Shown here: piece after piece, positions 26,894 through 40,900 of the stretch | Layout: each line of letters begins with the position of its first letter | Position numbering within the stretch: the stretch's first letter is position 1 | Source: Anaspis maculata | Lineage: Eukaryota > Arthropoda > Insecta > Coleoptera > Scraptiidae | DNA: 64,000 nucleotides | Direction of reading: 5' to 3' | Assembly (NCBI GenBank): GCA_949128115.1 | Contig: OX421965.1 | Coordinates: 56,352,012-56,416,011 of the forward strand | Position numbers and translations under genes: made by a program | The notes under the pieces: model-generated | What the model saw: only the letters and a program-made list of their open reading frames with translations | Databases searched by the model: none | Told to the model about the DNA's origin: nothing

Positions 26894-28958
26894 TTGGCTT
26901 TTTGGTCATTTGCTGCAGAAGTTAGTGTCAAAATCAAATTTTGTTATCCGCTCGGCTTCACCGATAAAAGTGTAAAACAATTTTTCGGGCTTAGGTTGCG
27001 CATTCAAAAAATCCAACGCCGTTTACTTCGTCATTTGCTTCACAATCGGAAGAACTCCTCGGTTATTGGCTTTTTGGTCATTTGCTGCAGAAGTTAGTGT
27101 CAAAATCAAATTTTGTTATCCGCTCGGCTTCACCGATAAAAGTGTAGAACAATTTTTCGGGCTTAGGTTGCGCATTCAAAAAATCCAACGCCGTTTACTT
27201 CGTCATTTGCTTCACAATCGGGAGAACTCCTCGGTAATTGGCTTTTTGGTCATTTGCTGCAGAAGTTAGTGTCAAAATCAAATTTTGTTATCCGCTCGGC
27301 TTCACCGATAAAAGTGTAGAACAATTTTTCGGGCTTAGGTTGCGCATTCAAAAAATCCAACGCCGTTTACTTCGTCATTTGCTTCACAATCGGGAGAACT
27401 CCTCGGTAATTGGCTTTTTGGTCATTTGCTGCAGAAGTTAGTGTCAAAATCAAATTATGTTATCCGCTCGGCTTCACCGATAAAAGTGTAGAACAATTTT
27501 TCGGGCTTAGGTTGCGCATTCAAAAAATCCAACGCCGTTTACTTCGTCATTTGCTTCACAATCGGAAGAACTCCTCGGTAATTGGCTTTTTGGTCATTTG
27601 CTGCAGAAGTTAGTGTCAAAATCAAATTATGTTATCCGCTCGGCTTCACCGATAAAAGTGTAGAACAATTTTTCGGGCTTAGGTTGCGCATTCAAAAAAT
27701 CCAACGCCGTTTACTTCGTCATTTGCTTCACAATCGGGAGAACTCCTCGGTTATTGGCTTTTTGGTCATTTGCTGCAGAAGTTAGTGTCAAAATCAAATT
27801 ATGTTATCCGCTCGGCTTCACCGATAAAAGTGTAGAACAATTTTTTGGGCTTGGGTTGCGCATTCAAAAAATCCAACGCCGTTTACTTCGTCATTTGCTT
27901 CACAATCGGGAGAACTCCTCGGTAATTGGCTTTTTGGTCATTTGCTGCAGAAGTTAGTGTCAAAATCAAATTTTGTTATCCGCTCGGCTTCACCGATAAA
28001 AGTGTAGAACAATTTTTCGGGCTTAGGTTGCGCATTCAAAAAATCCAACGCCGTTTACTTCGTCATTTGCTTCACAATCGGGAGAACTCCTCGGTTATTG
28101 GCTTTTTGGTCATTTGCTGCAGAAGTTAGTGTCAAAATCAAATTTTGTTATCCGCTCGGCTTCACCGATAAAAGTGTAGAACAATTTTTCGGGCTTAGGT
28201 TGCGCATTCAAAAAATCCAACGCCGTTTACTTCGTCATTTGCTTCACAATCGGGAGAACTCCTCGGTAATTGGCTTTTTGGTCATTTGCTGCAGAAGTTA
28301 GTGTCAAAATCAAATTTTGTTATCCGCTCGGCTTCACCGATAAAAGTGTAGAACAATTTTTCGGGCTTAGGTTGCGCATTCAAAAAATCCAACGCCGTTT
28401 ACTTCGTCATTTGCTTCACAATCGGGAGAACTCCTCGGTAATTGGCTTTTTGGTCATTTGCTGCAGAAGTTAGTGTCAAAATCAAATTATGTTATCCGCT
28501 CGGCTTCACCGATAAAAGTGTAGAACAATTTTTCGGGCTTAGGTTGCGCATTCAAAAAATCCAACGCCGTTTACTTCGTCATTTGCTTCACAATCGGAAG
28601 AACTCCTCGGTAATTGGCTTTTTGGTCATTTGCTGCAGAAGTTAGTGTCAAAATCAAATTATGTTATCCGCTCGGCTTCACCGATAAAAGTGTAGAACAA
28701 TTTTTCGGGCTTAGGTTGCGCATTCAAAAAATCCAACGCCGTTTACTTCGTCATTTGCTTCACAATCGGGAGAACTCCTCGGTTATTGGCTTTTTGGTCA
28801 TTTGCTGCAGAAGTTAGTGTCAAAATCAAATTATGTTATCCGCTCGGCTTCACCGATAAAAGTGTAGAACAATTTTTTGGGCTTGGGTTGCGCATTCAAA
28901 AAAATCCAACGCCGTTTACTTCGTCATTTGCTTCACAATCGGGAGAACTCCTCGGTAA
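26894..28958 (+). repeat. Two tandem hexameric higher-order units (about 1,032 bp each)
   Basis: Two consecutive six-monomer units show the same order of variants: AAATTTTG; AAATTTTG preceded by GGTTATTGG; AAATTTTG; AAATTATG ending GGAAGAAC; AAATTATG; and AAATTATG preceded by GGTTATTGG with TTTTGGGCTTGGG. Starts are 26,894 and 27,926. The second carries one extra A near 28,899. The first begins with a unit reading GTAAAACAATT and ending GGAAGAAC. Five units of the same order also start at 19,844. The following stretch (29,303-30,334) continues with trimers derived from the same unit types. Confidence 0.75.
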
Positions 28959-29474
28959 TTGGCTTTTTGGTCATTTGCTGCAGAAGTTAGTGTCAAAATC
29001 AAATTTTGTTATCCGCTCGGCTTCACCGATAAAAGTGTAGAACAATTTTTCGGGCTTAGGTTGCGCATTCAAAAAATCCAACGCCGTTTACTTCGTCATT
29101 TGCTTCACAATCGGGAGAACTCCTCGGTTATTGGCTTTTTGGTCATTTGCTGCAGAAGTTAGTGTCAAAATCAAATTTTGTTATCCGCTCGGCTTCACCG
29201 ATAAAAGTGTAGAACAATTTTTCGGGCTTAGGTTGCGCATTCAAAAAATCCAACGCCGTTTACTTCGTCATTTGCTTCACAATCGGGAGAACTCCTCGGT
29301 TATTGGCTTTTTGGTCATTTGCTGCAGAAGTTAGTGTCAAAATCAAATTATGTTATCCGCTCGGCTTCACCGATAAAAGTGTAGAACAATTTTTTGGGCT
29401 TGGGTTGCGCATTCAAAAAATCCAACGCCGTTTACTTCGTCATTTGCTTCACAATCGGGAGAACTCCTCGGTAA

Positions 29475-30334
29475 TTGGCTTTTTGGTCATTTGCTGCAGA
29501 AGTTAGTGTCAAAATCAAATTTTGTTATCCGCTCGGCTTCACCGATAAAAGTGTAGAACAATTTTTCGGGCTTAGGTTGCGCATTCAAAAAATCCAACGC
29601 CGTTTACTTCGTCATTTGCTTCACAATCGGAAGAACTCCTCGGTAATTGGCTTTTTGGTCATTTGCTGCAGAAGTTAGTGTCAAAATCAAATTATGTTAT
29701 CCGCTCGGCTTCACCGATAAAAGTGTAGAACAATTTTTCGGGCTTAGGTTGCGCATTCAAAAAATCCAACGCCGTTTACTTCGTCATTTGCTTCACAATC
29801 GGGAGAACTCCTCGGTTATTGGCTTTTTGGTCATTTGCTGCAGAAGTTAGTGTCAAAATCAAATTATGTTATCCGCTCGGCTTCACCGATAAAAGTGTAG
29901 AACAATTTTTTGGGCTTGGGTTGCGCATTCAAAAAATCCAACGCCGTTTACTTCGTCATTTGCTTCACAATCGGGAGAACTCCTCGGTAATTGGCTTTTT
30001 GGTCATTTGCTGCAGAAGTTAGTGTCAAAATCAAATTTTGTTATCCGCTCGGCTTCACCGATAAAAGTGTAGAACAATTTTTCGGGCTTAGGTTGCGCAT
30101 TCAAAAAATCCAACGCCGTTTACTTCGTCATTTGCTTCACAATCGGAAGAACTCCTCGGTAATTGGCTTTTTGGTCATTTGCTGCAGAAGTTAGTGTCAA
30201 AATCAAATTATGTTATCCGCTTGGCTTCACCGATAAAAGTGTAGAACAATTTTTCGGGCTTAGGTTGCGCATTCAAAAAATCCAACGCCGTTTACTTCGT
30301 CATTTGCTTAACAATCGGGAGAACTCCTCGGTAA
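29475..30334 (+). repeat. Trimeric higher-order repeats, right copy
   Basis: The order AAATTTTG with GGAAGAAC, plain AAATTATG, then GGTTATTGG followed by AAATTATG with TTTTGGGCTTGGG is present at 29,475, 29,647 and 29,819. It begins again at 29,991 and 30,163. It is the same trimer as at 21,564-22,595. The 30,163 unit has private changes (CCGCTTGGC, TGCTTAACAATC), and the next unit at 30,335 lost one base in GGCTTAATTGCGC. Confidence 0.65.
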
Positions 30335-31537
30335 TTGGCTTTTTGGTCATTTGCTGCAGAAGTTAGTGTCAAAATCAAATTTTGTTATCCGCTCGGCTTC
30401 ACCGATAAAAGTGTAGAACAATTTTTCGGGCTTAATTGCGCATTCAAAAAATCCAACGCCGTTTACTTCGTCATTTGCTTCACAATCGGGAGAACTCCTC
30501 GGTTATTGGCTTTTTGGTCATTTGCTGCAGAAGTTAGTGTCAAAATCAAATTTTGTTATCCGCTCGGCTTCACCGATAAAAGTGTAGAACAATTTTTCGG
30601 GCTTAGGTTGCGCATTCAAAAAATCCAACGCCGTTTACTTCGTCATTTGCTTCACAATCGGGAGAACTCCTCGGTAATTGGCTTTTTGGTCATTTGCTGC
30701 AGAAGTTAGTGTCAAAATCAAATTATGTTATCCGCTCGGCTTCACCGATAAAAGTGTAGAACAATTTTTCGGGCTTAGGTTGCGCATTCAAAAAATCCAA
30801 CGCCGTTTACTTCGTCATTTGTTTCACAATCGGGAGAACTCCTCGGTAATTGGCTTTTTGGTCATTTGCTGCAGAAGTTAGTGTCAAAATCAAATTTTGT
30901 TATCCGCTCGGCTTCACCGATAAAAGTGTAGAACAATTTTTCGGGCTTAGGTTGCGCATTCAAAAAATCCAACGCCGTTTACTTCGTCATTTGCTTCACA
31001 ATCGGGAGAACTCCTCGGTAATTGGCTTTTTGGTCATTTGCTGCAGAAGTTAGTGTCAAAATCAAATTCTGTTATCCGCTCGGCTTCACCGATGAAAGTG
31101 TAGAACAATTTTTCGGGCTTAGGTTGCGCATTCAAAAAATCCAACGCCGTTTACTTCGTCATTTGCTTCACAATCGGGAGAACTCCTCGGTAATTCCCTT
31201 TTTGGTCATTTGCTGCAGAAGTTAGTGTCAAAATCAAATTATGTTATCCGCTCGGCTTCACCGATAAAAGTGTAGAACAATTTTTCGGGCTTAGGTTGCG
31301 CATTCAAAAAATCCAACGCCGTTTACTTCGTCATTTGCTTCACAATCGGGAGAACTCCTCGGTAATTGGCTTTTTGGTCATTTGCTGCAGAAGTTAGTGT
31401 CAAAATCAAATTTTGTTATCCGCTCGGCTTCACCGATAAAAGTGTAGAACAATTTTTCGGGCTTAGGTTGCGCATTCAAAAAATCCAACGCCGTTTACTT
31501 CGTCATTTGCTTCACAATCGGGAGAACTCCTCGGTAA

Positions 31538-32397
31538 TTCCCTTTTTGGTCATTTGCTGCAGAAGTTAGTGTCAAAATCAAATTATGTTATCCGCTCGGC
31601 TTCACCGATGAAAGTGTAGAACAATTTTTCGGGCTTAGGTTGCGCATTCAAAAAATCCAACGCCGTTTACTTCGTCATTTGCTTCACAATCGGGAGAACT
31701 CCTCGGTAATTCCCTTTTTGGTCATTTGCTGCAGAAGTTAGTGTCAAAATCAAATTATGTTATCCGCTCGGCTTCACCGATGAAAGTGTAGAACAATTTT
31801 TCGGGCTTAGGTTGCGCATTCAAAAAATCCAACGCCGTTTACTTCGTCATTTGCTTCACAATCGGGAGAACTCCTCGGTAATTCCCTTTTTGGTCATTTG
31901 CTGCAGAAGTTAGTGTCAAAATCAAATTATGTTATCCGCTCGGCTTCACCGATGAAAGTGTAGAACAATTTTTCGGGCTTAGGTTGCGCATTCAAAAAAT
32001 CCAAAGCCGTTTACTTCGTCATTTGCTTCACAATCGGGAGAACTCCTCGGTAATTCCCTTTTTGGTCATTTGCTGCAGAAGTTAGTGTCAAAATCAAATT
32101 CTGTTATCCGCTCGGCTTCACCGATGAAAGTGTAGAACAATTTTTCGGGCTTAGGTTGCGCATTCAAAAAATCCAACGCCGTTTACTTCGTCATTTGCTT
32201 CACAATCGGGAGAACTCCTCGGTAATTCCCTTTTTGGTCATTTGCTGCAGAAGTTAGTGTCAAAATCAAATTCTGTTATCCGCTCGGCTTCACCGATGAA
32301 AGTGTAGAACAATTTTTCGGGCTTAGGTTGCGCATTCAAAAAATCCAACGCCGTTCACTTCGTCATTTGCTTCACAATCGGGAGAACTCCTCGGTAA
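31538..32397 (+). repeat. Local amplification of the TTCCC variant (five tandem monomers)
   Basis: Five consecutive monomers begin TTCCCTTTTTGG instead of TTGGCTTTTTGG, and all five also carry CCGATGAAAG. One isolated TTCCC unit lies at 31,194, separated by one normal unit at 31,366. The double change is seen nowhere else in the window. The first three members have AAATTATG and the last two AAATTCTG, and one has CCAAAGCCG. The pattern is what repeated unequal exchange of a single variant monomer would produce. Confidence 0.85.
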
Positions 32398-34456
32398 TTG
32401 GCTTTTTGGTCATTTGCTGCAGAAGTTAGTGTCAAAATCAAATTATGTTATCCGCTCGGCTTCAGCGATAAAAGTGTAGAACAGTTTTTCGGGCTTAGGT
32501 TGCGCATTCAAAAAATCCAACGCCGTTTACTTCGTCATTTGCTTCACAATCGGGAGAACTCCTCGGTTATTGGCTTTTTGGTCATTTGCTGCAGAAGTTA
32601 GTGTCAAAATCAAATTTTGTTATCCGCTCGGCTTCACCGATAAAAGTGTAGAACAATTTTTCGGGCTTAGGTTGCGCATTCAAAAAATCCAACGCCGTTT
32701 ACTTCGTCATTTGCTTCACAATCGGGAGAACTCCTCGGTAATTGGCTTTTTGGTCATTTGCTGCAGAAGTTAGTGTCAAAATCAAATTTTGTTATCCGCT
32801 CGGCTTCACCGATAAAAGTGTAGAACAATTTTCGGGCTTAGGTTGCGCATTCAAAAAATCCAACGCCGTTTACTTCGTCATTTGCTTCACAATCGGGAGA
32901 ACTCCTCGGTAATTGGCTTTTTGGTCATTTGCTGCAGAAGTTAGTGTCAAAATCAAATTATGTTATCCGCTCGGCTTCACCGATAAAAGTGTAGAACAAT
33001 TTTTCGGGCTTAGGTTGCGCATTCAAAAAATCCAACGCCGTTTACTTCGTCATTTGCTTCACAATCGGGAGAACTCCTCGGTTATTGGCTTTTTGGTCAT
33101 TTGCTGCAGAAGTTAGTGTCAAAATCAAATTATGTTATCCGCTCGGCTTCACCGATAAAAGTGTAGAACAATTTTTCGGGCTTAGGTTGCGCATTCAAAA
33201 AATCCAACGTCGTTTACTTCGTCATTTGCTTCACATTCGGGAGAACTCCTCGGTAATTGGCTTTTTGGTCATTTGCTGCAGAAGTTAGTGTCAAAATCAA
33301 ATTATGTTATCCGCTCGGCTTCACCGATAAAAGTGTAGAACAATTTTTCGGGCTTAGGTTGCGCATTCAAAAAATCCAACGCCGTTTACTTCGTCATTTG
33401 CTTCACAATCGGGAGAACTCCTCGGTAATTGGCTTTTTGGTCATTTGCTGCAGAAGTTAGTGTCAAAATCAAATTATGTTATCCGCTCGGCTTCACCGAT
33501 AAAAGTGTAGAACAATTTTTCGGGCTTAGGTTGCGCATTCAAAAAATCCAACGCCGTTTACTTCGTCATTTGCTTCACATTCGGGAGAACTCCTCGGTAA
33601 TTGGCTTTTTGGTCATTTGCTGCAGAAGTTAGTGTCAAAATCAAATTTTGTTATCCGCTCGGCTTCACCGATAAAAGTGTAGAACAATTTTTCGGGCTTA
33701 GGTTGCGCATTCAAAAAATCCAACGCCGTTTACTTCGTCATTTGCTTCACAATCGGGAGAACTCCTCGGTAATTGGCTTTTTGGTCATTTGCTGCAGAAG
33801 TTAGTGTCAAAATCAAATTCTGTTATCCGCTCGGCTTCACCGATAAAAGTGTAGAACAATTTTTCGGGCTTAGGTTGCGCATTCAAAAAATCCAACGCCG
33901 TTTACTTCGTCATTTGCTTCACAATCGGGAGAACTTCTCGGTTATTGGCTTTTTGGTCATTTGCTGCAGAAGTTAGTGTCAAAATCAAATTTTGTTATCC
34001 GCTCGGCTTCACCGATAAAAGTGTAGAACAATTTTTCGGGCTTGGGTTGCGCATTCAAAAAATCCAACGCCGTTTACTTCGTCATTTGCTTCACAATCGG
34101 GAGAACTTCTCGGTAATTGGCTTTTTGGTCATTTGCTGCAGAAGTTAGTGTCAAAATCAAATTTTGTTATCCGCTCGGCTTCACCGATAAAAGTGTAGAA
34201 CAATTTTTCGGGCTTGGGTTGCGCATTCAAAAAATCCAACGCCGTTTACTTCGTCATTTGCTTCACAATCGGGAGAACTCCTCGGTAATTGGCTTTTTGG
34301 TCATTTGCTGCAGAAGTTAGTGTCAAAATCAAATTCTGTTATCCGCTCGGCTTCACCGATAAAAGTGTAGAACAATTTTTCGGGCTTAGGTTGCGCATTC
34401 AAAAAATCCAACGCCGTTTACTTCGTCATTTGCTTCACAATCGGGAGAACTCCTCG

Positions 34457-34656
34457 NNNNNNNNNNNNNNNNNNNNNNNNNNNNNNNNNNNNNNNNNNNN
34501 NNNNNNNNNNNNNNNNNNNNNNNNNNNNNNNNNNNNNNNNNNNNNNNNNNNNNNNNNNNNNNNNNNNNNNNNNNNNNNNNNNNNNNNNNNNNNNNNNNNN
34601 NNNNNNNNNNNNNNNNNNNNNNNNNNNNNNNNNNNNNNNNNNNNNNNNNNNNNNNN
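34457..34656. other. Assembly gap (200 N)
   Basis: Exactly 200 N lie inside the satellite array. The left edge stops at monomer offset 168 and the right edge resumes at offset 66. Intact monomers would need 69 bp, or 69 plus a multiple of 172, to bridge this, and 200 does not fit. The N run is therefore a placeholder, and an unknown number of monomers may be missing. Confidence 0.95.
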
Positions 34657-34929
34657 CACCGATAAAAGTGTAGAACAATTTTTCGGGCTTAGGTTGCGCA
34701 TTCAAAAAATCCAACGCCGTTTACTTCGTCATTTGCTTCACAATCGGGAGAACTCCTCGGTAATTGGCTTTTTGGTCATTTGCTGCAGAAGTTAGTGTCA
34801 AAATCAAATTATGTTATCCGCTCGGCTTCACCGATAAAAGTGTAGAACAATTTTTCGGGCTTAGGTTGCGCATTCAAAAAATCCAACGCCGTTTACTTCG
34901 TCATTTGCTTCACAATCGGGAGAACTCCT

Positions 34930-37900
34930 CGGTAATTGGCTTTTGGTCATTTGCTGCAGAAGTTAGTGTCAAAATCAAATATGTTATCCGCTCGGCTTCA
35001 CCGATAAAAGTGTAGAACAATTTTTCGGGCTTAGGTTGCGCATTTAAAAAATCCAACGCCGTTTACTTCGTCATTTGCTTCACAATCGGGAGAACTCCTC
35101 GGTAATTGGCTTTTTGGTCATTTGCTGCAGAAGTTAGTGTCAAAATCAAATTATGTTATCCGCTCGGGCTTCACCGATAAAAGTGTAGAACAATTTTTCA
35201 GGCTTAGGTTGCGCATTCAGAAAATCCAACGCCGTTTACTTCGTCATTGCTTCACAATCGGAGAACTCCTCGGTAATTGGCTTTTTGGTCATTTGCTGCA
35301 GAAGTTAGTGTCAAAATCAAATTTTGTTATCCGCTCGGCTTCACCGATAAAAGTGTAGAACAATTTTTCGGGCTTAGGTTGCGCATTCAAAAAATCCAAC
35401 GCCGTTTACTTCGTCATTTGCTTCACAATCGGGAGAACTCCTCGGTAATTAGCTTTTTGGTCATTTGCTGCAGAAGTTAGTGTCAAAATCAAATTTTGTT
35501 ATCCGCTCGGCTTCACCGATAAAAGTGTAGAACAATTTTTCGGGCTTAGGTTGCGCATTCAAAAAATCCAACGCCGTTTACTTCGTCATTTGCTTCACAA
35601 TCGGGAGAACTCCTCGGTAATTGGCTTTTTGGTCATTTGCTGCAGAAGTTAGTGTCAAAATCAAATTATGTTATCCGCTCGGCTTCACCGATAAAAGTGT
35701 AGAACAATTTTTCGGGCTTAGGTTGCGCATTCAAAAAATCCAACGCCGTTTACTTCGTCATTTGCTTCACAATCGGGAGAACTTCTCGGTAATTGGCTTT
35801 TTGGTCATTTGCTGCAGAAGTAAGTGTCAAAATCAAATTATGTTATTCGCTCGGCTTCACCGATAAAAGTGTAGAACAATTTTTCGGGCTAAGGTTGCGC
35901 ATTAAAAAAATCCAACGCCGTTTACTTCGTCATTTGCTTCACAATCGGGAGAACTCCTCGGTAATTGGCTTTTTGGTCATTTGCTGCAGAAGTTAGTGTC
36001 AAAATCAAATTCTGTTATCCGCTCGGCTTCACCGATGAAAGTGTAGAACAATTTTTCGGGCTTAGGTTGCGCATTCAAAAAATCCAACGCGTTTACTTCG
36101 TCATTTGCTTCACAATCGGGAGAACTCCTCGTAATTGGCTTTTTGGGTCATTTGCTGCAGAAGTTAGTGTCAAAATCAAATTATGTTATCCGCTCGGCTT
36201 CACCGATAAAAGTGTAGAACAATTTTTCGGGCTTAGGTTGCGCATTCAAAAAATCCAACGCCGTTTACTTCGTCATTTGCTTCACAATCGGGAGAACTCC
36301 TCGGTAATTGGCTTTTTGGTCATTTGCTGCAGAAGTTAGTGTCAAAATCAAATTATGTTATCCGCTCGGCTTCACCGATAAAAGTGTAGAACAATTTTCG
36401 GGCTTAGGTTGCGCATTCAAAAAATCCAACGCCGTTTACTTCGTCATTTGCTTCACAATCGGGAGAACTCCTCGGTAATTGGCTTTTTGGTCATTTGCTG
36501 CAGAAGTTAGTGTCAAAATCAAATTATGTTATCCGCTCGGCTTCACCGATAAAAGTGTAGAACAATTTTTCGGGCTTAGGTTGCGCATTCAAAAAATCCA
36601 ACGCCGTTTACTTCGTCATTTGCTTCACAATCGGGAGAACTCCTCGTAATTGGCTTTTTGGTCATTTGCTGCAGAAGTTAGTGTCAAAATCAAATTATGT
36701 TATCCGCTCGGCTTCACCGATAAAAGTGTAGAACAATTTTTCGGGCTTAGGTTGCGCATTCAAAAAATCCAACGCCGTTTACTTCGTCATTTGCTTCACA
36801 ATCGGGAGAACTCCTCGGTAATTGGCTTTTTGGTCATTTGCTGCAGGAGTTAGTGTCAAAATCAAATTATGTTATCCGCTCGGCTTCACCGATAAAAGTG
36901 TAGAACAATTTTTCGGGCTTAGGTTGCGCATTCAAAAAATCCAACGCCGTTTACTTCGTCATTTGCTTCACAATCGGGAGAACTCCTCGGTAATTGGCTT
37001 TTTGGTCATTTGCTGCAGAAGTTAGTGTCAAAATCAAATTATGTTATCCGCTCGGCTTCACCGATAAAAGTGTAGAACATATTTCGGGCTTAGGTTGCGC
37101 ATTCAAAAAATCCAACGCCGTTTACTTCGTCATTTGCTTCACAATCGGGAGAACTTCTCGGTAATTGGCTTTTTGGTCATTTGCTGCAGAAGTTAGTGTC
37201 AAAATCAAATTATGTTATTCCGCTCGGCTTCACCGATAAAAGTGTAGAACAATTTTTCGGGCTAAGGTTGCGCATTAAAAAAATCCAACGCCGTTTACTT
37301 CGTCATTTGCTTCACAATCGGGAGAACTTCTCGGTAATTGGCTTTTTGGTCATTTGCTGCAGAAGTAAGTGTCAAAATCAAATTATGTTATTCGCTCGGC
37401 TTCACCGATAAAAGTGTAGAACAATTTTTCGGGCTTAGGTTGCGCATTCAAAAAATCCAACGCCGTTTACTTCGTCATTTGCTTCACAATCGGGAGAACT
37501 CCTCGGTAATTGGCTTTTTGGTCATTTGCTGCAGAAGTTAGTGTCAAAATCAAATTCTGTTATCCGCTCGGCTTCACCGATGAAAGTGTAGAACAAATTT
37601 TTCGGGCTTAGGTTGCGCATTCAAAAAATCCAACGCCGTTTACTTCGTCATTTGCTTCACAATCGGGAGAACTCCTCGGTAATTGGCTTTTTGGTCATTT
37701 GCTGCAGAAGTTAGTGTCAAAATCAAATTATGTTATCCGCTCGGCTTCACCGATAAAAGTGTAGAACAATTTTTCGGGCTTAGGTTGCGCATTCAAAAAA
37801 TCCAACGCCGTTTACTTCGTCATTTGCTTCACAATCGGGAGAACTCCTCGGTAATTGGCTTTTTGGTCATTTGCTGCAGAAGTTAGTGTCAAAATCAAAT

Positions 37901-40900
37901 TATGTTATCCGCTCGGCTTCACCGATAAAAGTGTAGAACAATTTTTCGGGCTTAGGTTGCGCATTCAAAAAATCCAACGCCGTTTACTTCGTCATTTGCT
38001 TCACAATCGGGAGAACTCCTCGGTAATTGGCTTTTTGGTCATTTGCTGCAGAAGTTAGTGTCAAAATCAAATTATGTTATCCGCTCGGCTTCACCGATAA
38101 AAGTGTAGAACAATTTTTCGGGCTTAGGTTGCGCATTCAAAAAATCCAACGCCGTTTACTTCGTCATTTGCTTCACAATCGGGAGAACTCCTCGGTAATT
38201 GGCTTTTTGGTCATTTGCTGCAGAAGTTAGTGTCAAAATCAAATTATGTTATCCGCTCGGCTTCACCGATAAAAGTGTAGAACAATTTTTCGGGCTTAGG
38301 TTGCGCATTCAAAAAATCCAACGCCGTTTTACTTCGTCATTTGCTTCACAATCGGGAGAACTCCTCGGTAATTGGCTTTTTGGTCATTTGCTGCAGAAGT
38401 TAGTGTCAAAATCAAATTATGTTATCCGCTCGGCTTCACCGATAAAAGTGTAGAACAATTTTTCGGGCTTAGGTTGGCGCATTCAAAAATCCAACGCCGT
38501 TTACTTCGTCATTTGCTTCACAATCGGGAGAACTCCTCGGTAATTGGCTTTTTGGTCATTTGCTGCAGAAGTTAGTGTCAAAATCAAATTATGTTATCCG
38601 CTCGGCTTCACCGATAAAAGTGTAGAACAATTTTTCGGGCTTAGGTTGCGCATTCAAAAAATCCAACGCCGTTTACTTCGTCATTTGCTTCACAATCGGG
38701 AGAACTCCTCGGTAATTGGCTTTTTGGTCATTTGCTGCAGAAGTTAGTGTCAAAATCAAATTATGTTATCCGCTCGGCTTCACCGATAAAAGTGTAGAAC
38801 AATTTTTCGGGCTTAGGTTGCGCATTCAAAAAATCCAACGCCGTTTACTTCGTCATTTGCTTCACAATCGGGAGAACTCCTCGGTAATTGGCTTTTTGGT
38901 CATTTGCTGCAGAAGTTAGTGTCAAAATCAAATTATGTTATCCGCTCGGCTTCACCGATAAAAGTGTAGAACAATTTTTCGGGCTTAGGTTGCGCATTCA
39001 AAAATCCAACGCCGTTTACTTCGTCATTTGCTTCACAATCGGGAGAACTCCTCGGTAATTGCTTTTTGGTCATTTGCTGCAGAAGTTAGTGTCCAAAATC
39101 AAATTATGTTATCCGCTCGGCTTCACCGATAAAAGTGTAGAACAATTTTTCGGGCTTAGGTTGCGCATTCAAAAAATCCAAACGCCGTTTACTTCGTCAT
39201 TTGCTTCACAATCGGAGAACTTCCTCGGTAATTGGCTTTTTGGTCATTTGCTGCAGAAGTTAGTGTCAAAATCAATTATGTTATCCCGCTCGGCTTCACC
39301 GATAAAAGTGTAGAACAATTTTTCGGGCTAGGTTGCGCATTCAAAAAATCCAACGCCGTTTACTTCGTCCATTTGCTTCACAATCGGGAGAACTTCTCGG
39401 TAATTGGCTTTTTGGTCATTTGCTGCAGAAGTTAGTGTCAAAATCAAATTATGTTATCCGCTCGGCTTCAACCGATAAAAGTGTAGAACAATTTTTCGGG
39501 CTAAGGTTGCGCATTAAAAAAATCCAACGCCGTTTACTTCGTCATTTGCTTCACAATCGGGAGAACTTCTCGGTAATTGGCTTTTTGGTCATTTGCTGCA
39601 GAAGTTAGTGTCAAAATCAAATTATGTTATCCGCTCGGCTTCACCGATAAAAGTGTAGAACAATTTTTCGGGCTTAGGTTGCGCATTCAAAAAATCCAAC
39701 GCCGTTTACTTCGTCATTTGCTTCACAATCGGGAGAACTTCTCGGTAATTGGCTTTTTGGTCATTTGCTGCAGAAGTTAGTGTCAAAATCAAATTATGTT
39801 ATCCGCTCGGCTTCACCGATAAAAGTGTAGAACAATTTTTCGGGCTAAGGTTGCGCATTAAAAAATCCAACGCCGTTTACTTCGTCATTTGCTTCACAAT
39901 CGGGAGAACTTCTCGGTAATTGGCTTTTTGGTCATTTGCTGCAGAAGTTAGTGTCAAAATCAAATTATGTTATCCGCTCGGCTTCACCGATAAAAGTGTA
40001 GAACAATTTTTCGGGCTAAGGTTGCGCATTAAAAAAATCCAACGCCGTTTACTTCGTCATTTGCTTCACAATCGGGAGAACTTCTCGGTAATTGGCTTTT
40101 TGGTCATTTGCTGCAGAAGTTAGTGTCAAAATCAAATTATGTTATCCGCTCGGCTTCACCGATAAAAGTGTAGAACAATTTTTCGGGCTAAGGTTGCGCA
40201 TTAAAAAAATCCAACGCCGTTTACTTCGTCATTTGCTTCACAATCGGGAGAACTTCTCGGTAATTGGCTTTTTGGTCATTTGCTGCAGAAGTTAGTGTCA
40301 AATCAAATTATGTTATCCGCTCGGCTTCACCGATAAAAGTGTAGAACAATTTTTCGGGCTAAGGTTGCGCATTAAAAAAATCCAACGCCGTTTACTTCGT
40401 CATTTGCTTCACAATCGGGAGAACTTCTCGGTAATTGGCTTTTTGGTCATTTGCTGCAGAAGTTAGTGTCAAAATCAAATTATGTTATCCGCTCGGCTTC
40501 ACCGATAAAAGTGTAGAACAATTTTTCGGGCTAAGGTTGCGCATTAAAAAAATCCAACGCCGTTTACTTCGTCATTTGCTTCACAATCGGGAGAACTTCT
40601 CGGTAATTGGCTTTTTGGTCATTTGCTGCAGAAGTTAGTGTCAAAATCAAATTATGTTATCCGCTCGGCTTCACCGATAAAAGTGTAGAACAATTTTTCG
40701 GGCTAAGGTTGCGCATTAAAAAAATCCAACGCCGTTTACTTCGTCATTTGCTTCACAATCGGGAGAACTTCTCGGTAATTGGCTTTTTGGTCATTTGCTG
40801 CAGAAGTTAGTGTCAAAATCAAATTATGTTATCCGCTCGGCTTCACCGATAAAAGTGTAGAACAATTTTTCGGGCTTAGGTTGCGCATTAAAAAATCCAA

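Noticed and set aside
34289..34795. A 168-codon frame and two minus-strand frames across the N gap
   Set aside because: They are open only because N codons are not read as stops, and the gap length is arbitrary.
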